In this document: in pieces, positions 1-9,989 of the stretch
Layout: every line of letters begins with the position of its first letter
Position numbering within the stretch: position 1 is the stretch's first letter
Assembly: GCA_030998015.1 (NCBI GenBank)
Contig: JARWMV010000238.1
Location: 248,001-312,000, forward strand
Reading direction: 5' to 3'
Length of the DNA stretch: 64,000 bases
Source of the DNA: Ceratorhiza oryzae-sativae
Taxonomy: Eukaryota; Basidiomycota; Agaricomycetes; Cantharellales; Ceratobasidiaceae
Position numbers and translations under genes: made by a program
The notes under the pieces: generated by a model
What the model was told of the DNA's origin: nothing
Seen by the model: only the letters and a program-made list of their open reading frames with translations
The model's database searches: none

Positions 1-1
1 T

Positions 2-610
2 CCACACTCTTCTCGACCCAATGTATCTGGACCTCGACTAATTCAGACCACTTGCTTACTCTATGAGTCTGGCAGTGAAATCTCTAGAGGCTCCTTCACC
101 CCCGGAAAATCCAATTTTGGGTTGATCTCCAACGCCTCTACGGAACGAGCCATCGTTGTCGACCTAATGGATCTTCGATCAGCTCATAGACCTGCCCCTC
201 CTCCCCTTAAAAACTGGGATTCTCGAAGGATACACTTGCCCCGTAAGACAGTACTATTCGTGAAGTCTAAGAAGAAAAGAAAAGCGAAGAGTAGAAAAAT
301 AATAGAACAAAAGCGCCCTCGACACAATTCCCCTGGACGAGAAACCCAAAATTCAGTTTCACAACGCAAGAGTACCATTCCAGCTGTTTCAGCATCCAAC
401 CATGTACGCCAGCCTGCCTCAAATTCAAAAAAATCCTACAATACGCAATGGCATCGCAGAAATGATCGACAAACTCATTATAAACCTACAAGAATCACGG
501 CTATGAGTGCACCGTCGACTCATAGGTACAGTTCCCCAGATATTACAGATATCGCTCAGCAGCCTTCTCAAACGACCAGTCATGGCCATAACGAAGGGCG
601 CGGGGGGTAG
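2..610 (+). CDS. Open-ended exon of an unrecognised protein (5' end outside window)
   Basis: One reading frame stays open from the window edge to a stop at 608-610, about 202 codons. The encoded sequence is polar and basic, with a strongly basic patch (KSKKKRKAKSRK near the middle) that could be a nuclear-localisation signal, followed by Ser/Gln/Asn-rich low complexity. I recognise no domain. It may be the N-terminal exon of the Suz12-like gene that follows on the same strand, because Suz12 proteins often carry disordered basic N-termini, or the 3' end of a separate gene. The boundary to the next exon was not resolved. Low confidence that this is translated as drawn. Confidence 0.3.
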   Translation, partial: PHSSRPNVSGPRLIQTTCLLYESGSEISRGSFTPGKSNFGLISNASTERAIVVDLMDLRSAHRPAPPPLKNWDSRRIHLPRKTVLFVKSKKKRKAKSRKIIEQKRPRHNSPGRETQNSVSQRKSTIPAVSASNHVRQPASNSKKSYNTQWHRRNDRQTHYKPTRITAMSAPSTHRYSSPDITDIAQQPSQTTSHGHNEGRGG

Positions 611-626
611 GCCCTTAGCTTGAGCC

Positions 627-3121
627 ATGCAGCGCCACGACCTGATGCCGTCTCGACAGGGAAATTATTCATCAAAAAGCCCGAAAGACAAGAAAGATAA
701 TACCTGTTCGTCACCTTCGCCCTACGCCACACCCGCGCTTCCACCGTCTGATCGACGTGAGCATGCTTTGGCATTGGAAGAGATTGCATGTTCTCTCGTA
801 CGACTCGACCCCCAATCCGCTCGTTATAGCTCAAGATCAACACCTCTCTTTCTGAATCGGAATCTTCGAGATGGATGGGTTGAGAGAGTTAGGATCTGGG
901 ATAAAGGAGGTGAACTAGTTCACGGTGAGTTAGACCCATACCGCTCCGCGAGTGTCGAGTTTTAATTCGAAAACATCAGCAGAATATCGCGCCATCAAAC
1001 TAGGCCAATTTCAGGCTGATAAAGAACGTCTGGAGTCGTTCATGACTGCAGCAGCTCGCCAAGCGCGTACTTCCATGAGTGATATCACAAAAACGTGAGC
1101 TGATTGAAACCAGTAGCCCTAGTTGTGAGACTCATTATATTTTAGCCCATTGCCTCGCACCTTTTGCCTGAAGCTCAAGGGCTTTGAGTTACGTGACCTG
1201 GCCAAGATTGACTTGCCTAGTTCGATCCGAGTAGCAGCAACGTTATACATCGTGAGTATATTCATGTGGCAACCTATCCGTATACGCAACTACGCGTAAT
1301 GTATCTGATTTCTAATATCCTCAGGTCAACCCTGCTTGTGGCCCTGTCTCGTTCCAGCTGGGCTCGTTTGCTGTTCAGATACCAAAATCACCTGGTAACT
1401 TCTTCCCAATATCTTTGCGTATACCTCCTCCTGGGAATCTAGATACTTTACAAAACTTTGATTTTAATTCTCTATGGCTTGTGCGGACAACTGGTCAAAA
1501 TGAAGAGACTAATATTTCTCTTCGTGCGCTTGCACATCCTGACGGTATCGCCTATGTGGACCTTCTATTCTATAACTTTGCCGACGAATCGATGGATCTT
1601 CGGGGCCTATCCCTCTCATGGACCGCTGCAAGGGCTACTAAGGCACTCGCACGCATCGAAATAGCTGGCCCCAACGCCGGGCCTAGTGGGTTTGCCTCCG
1701 AAATCCAGAATCCGCAGCTGGTCTGGTTACGCAGTGTTTCCCCTCGAGACCCCGGTAACAAAACCGAGTATCAACCCCAAGCTTCCATCGAGGTCGAAAT
1801 TGATTGGGGTGTAGATAGTTCTGCTCCATTCATACGCCCACGGATAATACGGCCGAAGCCCCAACTCGCTATCCAGACCAAGAGTGCAAGGCTGGTGTAC
1901 CGAATCAGCGTTCAGGAGGTAAACATGCTTTAGAGATGGAAAAGCCAACGTGGGCTTGTATATTGTGCAATGTATGCGCACCATTCCCCACCCAACACGT
2001 TCTAAAGGTGCACATCAGAAGAGCACATCTCGAGGTCGAGGCCACATTCAATCGTATAGTAAATCCATCCCTCTGGTCTTCCTGAACATTTGACATTCTC
2101 GGATTATTTTCTAGAAAGATCCACTAACTGGTCAAGATAGACTCGATGCCAAATTAATTCTACCCCCTGAAATCATTGAGCTTTCGGATGACGAAGATGC
2201 TCCGGCGGTGCAAATGGTAGCCCCTTCGACGCGCATCGGCGCTTTACTAGCAGGGTCAATAGAAGGCAGGTTAACGCACGAGAGGCTCAGTTTACTCTGA
2301 CTGTTGAAGTGTTTCATTATTAGACACACTTCGGGTTAAGGTAGAGGATACCGACATCATACCTTCAACCCCACCGCATGGTTTGCGTAACTTAGTAAAA
2401 GAAGAGGAACCAAGCGAGAACTGGGGTGCTAATAGCATGCCGCTCCTTCCTATCAGTCGTGACCGGAGTCATAGCCCTACTCCCCCGCTCGACTCCCCAG
2501 TCCGCCACGAAGAGACTATCGAGCTAATTCGCCCGTATCGCCATCACAAATCCTGAACCCCGCGTCTGCTCCAGCACCCTTTCCGAACGGATACTCAAGT
2601 CGCATCCGTAACAAACCCCGCATATACGATATTCTACGTAGCCTACCAATGCACCACGGTGTTCTGGCCTGGCAGGTTATTGCAAATGAAGAGGAGATGT
2701 TTGCTGAGGAGCATTCATTTGAAGGTCCAAACGGGATAGCGATCGGTTTCCAAGAGACGCGATTGATGGGAGCTTTATGGACCCGTTGGATGGTTGTAGA
2801 GAAGTACGTCAATAGGATTGACGAGAACGACAATGGCTAAAAACGCCGTAGGAACCGATTCATTGCGAACCCATTCGATTGCTTAAATCGGTTTGCAAAC
2901 TCATTCTACCTCAACATCGTTATACAATACGTTGGTTATAAGTTTTTCGTGCGATTCATAGTAGCAAGTCATTGAAGCCGTTTGATCCTAGTCGCTAACT
3001 CGGTTGACAGGAAATGGCTTCACGTGGAAGAATAAAGTCGAGGGAAGCAGCTCTGCTCTGCAAGAAGTTCCAAGCTCGCGAGCGTGAACTAGCTGCAGCG
3101 CGACAGGTTCTCACAGAATAA
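627..3121 (+). CDS. Suz12-like Polycomb repressive complex 2 subunit (VEFS-box protein)
   Basis: Suz12 is the scaffold of PRC2, which methylates histone H3K27 in the nucleus. Three things support the call. An early exon holds the segment TPLFLNRNLRDGW, like the conserved FLxRxL segment near the Suz12 N-terminus. A single C2H2-type finger (CILCNVC, then HVLKVHIRRAH) lies at about 1945-2040. The C-terminal VEFS-like block reads HGVLAWQVIANEEEMF and ALWTRWMVVEK, then after an intron (about 2803-2850) NRFIANPFDCLNRFANSFY. If the intron after about 2932 is removed, the last exon (about 3012-3121) gives MASRGRIKSREAALLCKKF and a stop, matching the helical end of VEFS boxes. A Pro/Ser-rich linker separates finger and VEFS box. 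The start codon is uncertain and exon 2-610 could belong here. Family assignment rests on motif pattern, not on a search. Confidence 0.62.
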
Positions 3122-3213
3122 ATTTATTGAAGCGCTTGCTCTGTTTACATGATTGTGCTTTGTTTGCACTAAATTCGTCAGCTTTCGTTTCGCAATGTTA
3201 TTAGTTAACCACC

Positions 3214-3760
3214 ATGCCAGTCGCTGACGAGCCCAACCACTCTAAGGCTCATCCCCTGGAGTCATTCTCGGGCCTGACGGAAAGCCATGCAGAGCCTGTA
3301 ACTCATTTACCACATTCACTCAAGCAAAACGTCGTAGCTCCAAAAAGGGGGGTGCGGCCACTGGCCTTATCACTACCGCTGCGGCTTCAAATGCACCTAG
3401 CTCGAGAGATGATTGCCCTCCCGATGTCGAACAACTCGGTCGAGCCACGTGGACGTTCCTTCATTCGGCGGCCGCGTACTATCCTGAGCACCCGAGTCAA
3501 CAGCAACAGTGGCATATGCTTTCACTCTTACGTGCTATCCCCGCTTTATACCCTTGCTCGTCTTGTGCAAGGGATTTCGGGAAGAATTTAGAAGCCAATC
3601 CACCCGAGTATGCTGTCCTAGGAAGAGCTAGTCTTTCAAGATGGTTGTGCGAAAGACATAACGAGGTCAACATAAAACTAGGGAAAGAGAAATTTGACTG
3701 CGGGATCGCTAGCTTGGATGCTCGCTGGAAGATGGTCCTACAGACGGAAGCTGTGATTAG
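3214..3760 (+). CDS. ERV1: FAD-linked sulfhydryl oxidase ERV1/ALR
   Basis: Erv1 oxidises Mia40 in the mitochondrial intermembrane space and passes electrons to cytochrome c. The core is unmistakable: LGRATWTFLHSAAAYYPE, then the redox-active YPCSSC (Cys codons at 3555 and 3564), then SRWLCERHNEVNIKLGK, which supplies the FAD-stacking residues, and FDCG. The N-terminal exon (MPVADEPNHSK...) lies in another frame, so a short intron is expected near 3300-3340, though I could not place a clean GT-AG pair. After the FDCG exon the frame breaks near 3731. Reading on in the next frame gives DGPTDGSCD and a stop at 3758-3760, exactly the conserved Erv1 tail, so one base is probably missing there (AAGAT where AAGGAT is expected). 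It converges on RPT4. Confidence 0.85.
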
Positions 3761-3962
3761 CGTGAGAACCTTCAGTTTTCTAGCCTGGCTAGTCCCCAAC
3801 AAAATGTCTAGATTGTTGATGATGATGTAATACCCTTGGTCCGCAAGGCCAGATGCCTCTTGTTGGTAAGCAATTCACCTCTATTTATGTGCTCAGCCAA
3901 CGTTGGATTCTACAACAGTAGCGTCAACCAATATAATATACACGAAAACAAACATAGGCTGG

Positions 3963-5501
3963 TTATTGCATAGCGTACTCCATTTTTGCTGAAGCATAAT
4001 GTTACTATTGTCAATGGGGTGATCTGACCTGATACTCACTTTCGTGCTTCTTGGCGTCGGAAACCTTTCTAGCTGCCTTTGTTAAGTCTTCTTGCGTCAC
4101 ATAATCCCTAATATTTTTTCAGAAACGATTGCTGTATTATTGGGGGATGGACTTACCGCTCATCACGGATGGCAAACATCCCCTGCCTCAGTGACGACGT
4201 TGCGCAGATCTGCACCGTTGAATCCATCGGAAAGCTTTTTATACCCATGTGAGCACGTGGGAGTGTATAGCGCCACTATTCGTACCTTAACAATGGCTTC
4301 ATAGTCAATGTCACCGTGCTTGTTGACCGGCTTCGCGTGAATTTGAGAATCTCCAATCGAGCTTGCTCATTCGGCAACGGGATTTCTATCTTCCTATCCA
4401 ATCGCCCGGGTCGCAATAGAGCAGGATCGAGAGTATCTGGTCGGTTCGTTGCCATGATAAGCTTCGTCTTGCCCAACGAATCGAACCCATCCATCTGATT
4501 CAGCAGCTCCATAAGCGTGCGCTGAATTTCTCGATCAGCACTAGTTCCTTCTGAGAAACGTCTGCCACCAATAGCGTCGATTTCGTCCATAAAGATGATG
4601 CAAGGCTCGTGTTCGCGTGCATAACCGAACATCTCTCGGACTAGCCTAGCAGATTCTCCTATGTACTTGTCGACAATCGCAGATGAGACAACTTTCAGGA
4701 AGTTTGTGCTGAGCGTGGCAGCAACAGCTCGTGCGAGTAATGTTTTGCCCGTTCCGGGTGGCCCATAAAGGAGTACGCCTTTAGGAGGTGTAATACCCAC
4801 CCGCAAGAAGAGCTCAGGGTTCATGAGAGGTAGTTCAATGACCTGAATTGAGGGATGGGTAACGTTTACAGCAAAGGACGGGGTTGCGGGAGCATACCTC
4901 ACGTAGTTCCCTGACTTGCTCCCCCAAACCACCAATTCCAGCAAATGAGCTTCTCCAGGATCTTCTAGGCTCATATTATATACCAGAGGGTCGACCTCGC
5001 GAGGAAGTATGCGCATGATCGTCAGGGTGGTCATATCGAGGCTGACCCGCGTCCCAGCCTTTAACTTCGCCACTGGTAGCGTTGGCCTAAAGGAAACGAC
5101 ATATCGCGGACCAGACGAAGCTTTCACAATGACTGTTACGAAGCATCAAGTATCTTTAATCGAAATTATTTCTTTAAATGTCTCACATTTCTCGTCGTCC
5201 AGTTGTTTCAGCACCTCTCCAATGATCTGGCCCACGGACTGAATGGCTTTAATGTCTTCTTCGGTTTTGGCAAACTCTTTCTCTAGATCCTTGCCTGTAA
5301 ACCGCACTGCAAAAAACCGAGGTCAGCGGTATTCCCGCTCAAGGTTACGGAGGCTTCGTACAAGCCTTGAGGTTCTCGCTCATCTTGTCATGGTCTCGCA
5401 TTTTCTGAAATAGTGCGACCCAAGTTAGTCAGCCGAGGTATTAGTGGTGATATGCTAACATTGCGGTATGCGATGAGCGCAGTTTTCCTCCTCTCTTCCA
5501 T
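3963..5501 (-). CDS. RPT4: 26S proteasome regulatory subunit Rpt4 (AAA ATPase, PSMC6)
   Basis: Rpt4 is one of six ATPases in the 19S base ring that unfold substrates and thread them into the 20S core. The first exon starts [13 protein letters not shown]. The OB-fold exon has [15 protein letters not shown] and [19 protein letters not shown]. The AAA module has Walker A GPPGTGKT, Walker [19 protein letters not shown] and the second region of homology [20 protein letters not shown]. The last exons encode [19 protein letters not shown] and end ETKMEYAMQ. Three frame breaks interrupt this highly conserved gene: one base missing near 4948 (between DPGE and [10 protein letters not shown]), one A missing near 4343 (before [11 protein letters not shown]), and one extra G near 4180 (before MFAIRDE). 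All fit indel errors. Its start is 160 bp from the PAF1 start on the other strand. Confidence 0.94.
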
Positions 5502-5661
5502 AGCTGCAAATGCTGTGAGGTTTGGAGACGATGGTCCTGGGTGGTGGGGGCAAGAGGTAGGAACGACGCGCAGGTGACGCGTCCCATCCCAGTCGGTCCT
5601 ACCCTTATGTCCGACGGCGCTTGTACAGGAAGGTCCTGAACTCGGGTTGTTCTCGTCAACG
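5502..5661. promoter_or_regulatory. Shared promoter between RPT4 and PAF1
   Basis: The 160 bp between the two start codons must hold both upstream regions. It is GC-balanced and includes a G-rich run near 5537-5550. I see no convincing TATA box and no Rpn4-type proteasome element. Bidirectional function is inferred from spacing alone. Confidence 0.5.
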
Positions 5662-7196
5662 ATGAGCTCTAAAAAAGGGTGAGGATGTATGTTTGATAGG
5701 TTAGGAATAAGAAAGCTATATAAAAATCCTAGGAAAATTGACCTGCTCGTAAAAGTCCGGTATACGAATCCTGCCTGCGCCACCATGCCCACCCAAGTTG
5801 CTCAATATCCCGACCCACCCCAATCGCTATGTGAAACCTGAGTTCACAGCGGCACTAGCCGCGGAAACCCCACTCCCAATGGTGGTAGACTCGGAATGTG
5901 GAATGCCTCTTGATCTTTTTGAATGGGACGGCTTGTGGGATGGACGGGAAAGCTATCCTGGTGAGTGGCAGCGAATCTGACCACTTGTCTCCGCGTTTAT
6001 CCCTTTTTGTGCAGAATTAAATCCAACAGAACCTCCCGAGCTAGATGACGCAGACTTAGACCTACTATTTGAACCGCCTCTCGGTGCAGTGCCAAACGGA
6101 GGTGGATATACCTCTGGCCCTACGACACCAGGTTTGGGGCGCAACCCAACGTTTCTTGGCTTCGTCGTGCAGAGTATGCATCACGCTCAATTGCCCGTCA
6201 AACTAGCGCAGCAGATATGTAAGTTGAACAAAATGGGCTTTACAATATTTTAACTGCGTTTTAGACCACAGGAAGAAGACGTTGTTGTGGACGCGTCTCT
6301 GCCTGCACAAATAGCCGTCATTGAAAAATCCTTTAGCGCCCTACCCGCTTTAAACACCTTAACCCACCCTACCCGAAAGGACGCAAACGGACAACCTCTC
6401 ACTGCGGTTTCATCCTTCGATTTCTTGCCTGACGTAGACATATGGGCCAATCCATATCTCCAGATCCGATTCGTTGAGAGGCCTGGTGAGAGACCGCTGG
6501 AGGTACGTTATAACGAAACTGTCGCACACTGGTTAATGCTGAAACAACCCCCCTAGATGGCCGACCCACGCCTTGATTGTGGGATCCTTCGACCCCAGCA
6601 GACAGAAGATGACGAACATTTCATTTCGTTTTACTTGCCTACAGAAGATAGGCATGCTGAGGCTTTCAAAGCAAGGAGGCGAGCCCCAACATCTACGCTC
6701 ACAAATGAAACAACAGACTTTGAGTTCCAACGAGACTACGAGTCAGCCAAGATTGAAAACGATATCACAAACGAATTCCTGGTAGTAATCGACGAAGGTC
6801 CCAGGGTTAAACGCAGATGGCACGCCCATAGTTTCTGGGCACGCAGGAGAAGCCAATGGCGTGAACGACATTGAAGAAACACATGAGGGAAGGAGGCAAG
6901 GCGCATATTACAAGGCTGTCGAACGAAAAATCGTTCTCAAGAAAAAGCCTGTTATTGTGAGCCCTATTTTCTCCTCGCATTTGTTGGACAAAACCTCACT
7001 ACCCGTCGCACTCATAGAAAGGTCAAGAAATTGACTACTCTGATAAATGGGATGTCATTAAGCTTTCTCACATACCGGTTGCGGCCGAAGACCAAGAGGA
7101 GCGCAACGAAGTCCTGGCAGAGGTCATGGACCCTCAATGGACATTTGGGAGACTGATGCCCAAGGAGAAGCGGACGAAGAGATGGCAGCAGAGTAG
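5662..7196 (+). CDS. PAF1: RNA polymerase II-associated factor Paf1
   Basis: Paf1 is the core subunit of the PAF complex, which travels with RNA polymerase II and supports H2B ubiquitylation, H3K4/K36 methylation and elongation. A 17-nt first exon (MSSKKG) is joined across an intron to KIDLLVKVRYTNP. Family blocks follow in order: PPKLLNIPTHPNRYVKPEF, LPMVVDSECGMPLDLFEWD, LGFVVQSMHHAQLPVK, FDFLPDVDIWANPYLQIRF, ERPGERPLE, FISFYLPTEDRHAEAFKAR, EFQRDYESAK, YYKAVERKIVLKKKP and YSDKWDVIKLSHIP. The acidic tail ends ADEEMAAE at 7196. The frame breaks near 5770 and again near 7140, each explained by a small indel. It is transcribed divergently from RPT4 and followed in tandem by SEC6. Confidence 0.9.
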
Positions 7197-7453
7197 GCCT
7201 TTGGCGAGAAAAAAATACCTTTTTAAGTCCTTTATCGTTTATGCGACCTATGCTCTGTATGTTTGCTTGTTGGCGGCTGGCATTTTCTTCTAGTTTATCT
7301 CTGATCTATGTGTCGCGCTGTAACAATAGATTTCATAATATCGTTGCCGGCGGCAAAGTGCCATTGTTGCAAAACACTCGGATTCGCTAGCCACATTCTC
7401 ACCATCGCGACCACCATCAAGGTACATAAAGCTGCTCCCAGGCCTTGCTGTCC

Positions 7454-9946
7454 ATGCAATCTGCTGCCCAAGCTGTTGGCGAAGTGCTCCAGTCTCCCGA
7501 TGATCTTCTGAAAATTGCTGCGTTTCGAAATAAACTCGAGAAAGAGAAAGCTTCAATAGACGCGAAGCTCAAGAGTGGTGTGCGCGAACAACTCGCTGCT
7601 ACCGCCGATGGACTCCGAAAGCTTCTCAGCACGCGTGCCAACGTACAGGGGATCAAGGACGAAATGAGCACTATCGACAGAAAATGCAGTGACCCACGCA
7701 ACGACGTGCCAACGTTCGACCAGATTAGCCGGGTAAGCACGCGACTCAACATACCCAAGTTCACGTTACTGATATTCCTCGTGCCCCGTTCAGGTATCAG
7801 TCGTCCACCGGAACTTTTCCCAAACCGAAGAGATGGTGAACAATTTGCTGAGCATGCACGCAAAGATCGACATCGTCGAGGATATGCTTATGGCTGATCG
7901 ACAAGACATCCTTGGCCCAGCACCCAATCTGCTCGCCGTTCACTTCCAATTGAATCAACTCGAAGCATTTCGAAATCAAACTACTCACCAGGCCAAATCC
8001 GCCGATGCCGATGCACGCAAAACCCTTGCACGACATTTTGAGCGCTTGAATAAACTATCCAAAGCCTTCGACGAATACGTATTTGAGTTGGGTTCGAACA
8101 TCTTGCCCATAGTTCGGGCACGGAACCCCGGAGTTGTTGTGAGGCTGATTAAGATATGCGAGATCGAAGGGCGAGAAGACGAGAAGGTGCGTTACTGTCA
8201 TTAGTAGCACCCAACGGTACTTACCTGGAATGGTCAGGCAATTGCTATCAAGCTGGTCAAAAAAGCTGCTAACCTTGATGCCGCTTCCAAGTTCAAGTCT
8301 ATGCTAGCTAACGCTCGTGTCTTCAAACACTATCGCTCTGAAGTTATGAAGCGTATTCGTCAGTCAATACAAGATACATTTTCTGCCCGTCGACAAGCGG
8401 AACAAGGGGATCCTATTGCCTATATCGAAGGTCTCTCGGAATGGATGCTAGTCGACCTTATCCAAGTGTTTGACGAGGTTGTTCCCTGCTTTCCTTCTGA
8501 CTACGAAATCTGGGCGCTGTTTGTGAAAAACTATCACAAGTTTCTCGATGAATCCCTGCAGGCAATCGTTGCGTCTAATCCCGAAGCTAGTGTCGTGCTT
8601 CGACTCCACGCTTTCGTCAAGCGGGAGTACAAACAGTTCCTCAAACGACTTCAGGCTGAGCTGGAAATAGAGATTCCACCAGAGTGGGTACAACCTCCCC
8701 TACTCGGCGGAAAGGAGCAAGAGCTTATCGACGACTATGTCAAACTCATTGTCTCACGCTTGGACACCCTCACGGCGAACCTCATGCAATCCGAAATCGA
8801 TGAATTCACTCGACGCGGACAACCCCCAGAGACCGACCCAGAGGGGCTGTATGGAATGAGAGGCCCTGTCGACTTCTTCCAAATGGTCAATCAATATGCC
8901 GATGCTGCGGTGGAAAGTGGACAAGGCGCAGTTTTGGCGAGCGTTGTCGCGGAGTCAGCGCGTGTTATGACCTCGCTCCAAGCGCAATGGTCCAAACTCC
9001 TCGAGTCCGAGTATCGTCGCTTAGTCGACAAGCCTGAAGATGCCCCAGGAGGGTTCGCCGAGTACGTGATTGCACTCGCAAACGACCAGATCAAATCGGC
9101 CAACTACGCAGAAACACTCTCGACCCGCCTGGAGGAACGGGTTAATGAGAAGTACGCTAAATTGATAGCCGAGAGGCTGGACGACGCGATCAACGGGTAC
9201 CTTGATGTTGCAAAGAAATGCACGCAAGTTCTCATTGACCTGATTTTCAACGACCTGAAACCGGCTACGAAGAAACTTTTCGCCGCACCCGAATGGTATG
9301 AAGGTGGCATGTCCCAGGTTCTCCTCACAATCCAAGACTACGCGGACGACTACCAGAGCTTCTTGAACCCCTCCATTTTCGAGATCTTGGTTGAGGATCT
9401 GATCGACATGTTTTTGTCTACCTACTTGACCGCGCTTCGCCGTGCAACCAAACTTCGCATGCCCGCAGCCTCGGACCGTTTGCGCGAGGATATTGCAGAT
9501 GCTTTCGATCTTTTCAAACGGTACAAAGCTCCGCAGGAGCTGGACGCTAATTTCGACATCATGGATCAAGTGCTCTCGCTCCTTACCGCTTCGCAGGGCA
9601 TGGTATTTCTATCGTTTTGGCCATTCGCCCAACAACATGGGCCTAACCTTGCATTCGTCGAAGCATTGATGAAAGCTCGGGATGACCTCGACCGCTCCGC
9701 TGTATCTGAAATCATGGAGAGTTGCCGTCGGAAGGTCAAAGACGAACAGCTTACGGATCGTACGTGCCCGCCTTTATTGCTGAAACTCACAACTGAGCAT
9801 ACAATTGGGGAAATCCTTAGCCGAAAAGCCCACAATTATGAAAAAAGTTGCAGCACAATCAGTATTGGTCAGTCGTTACTCCTCGGGCCTGTTTACATGT
9901 GCAACCCTCACGCTCTTCACTTTAGGCAATGTTCCTCCAACGATAG
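7454..9946 (+). CDS. SEC6: Exocyst complex subunit Sec6 (EXOC3)
   Basis: Sec6 belongs to the octameric exocyst that tethers secretory vesicles to the plasma membrane; in yeast it also contacts the SNARE Sec9 and Sec1. The first exon begins MQSAAQAVGEVLQSPDD at the first ATG in frame. Introns near 7733-7795 and 8188-8240 are removed cleanly, joining FDQISR to VSVVHRNFSQTEEM. The long exon 8240-9758 carries the helical-rod body, including FPSDYEIWALFVKNYHKFL, GMRGPVDFFQMVNQYAD and LEERVNEKYAKLIAERLDD. The end is resolved by two introns: DEQLTD joins PEKPTIMKKVAAQS, then AMFLQR and a stop at 9944-9946. The product is about 760 residues, usual for the family. No frame break was noticed in the long exon. 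The stop lies 43 bp from the stop of QNS1 on the opposite strand. Confidence 0.93.
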
Positions 9947-9989
9947 CATCAAATGCCCTTGTTCACTCCGGTACACTATATCCTAGAAT

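Noticed and set aside
9021..9569. Minus-strand frame of 182 codons inside SEC6
   Set aside because: Antisense of a strongly conserved SEC6 exon, with no motif of its own.
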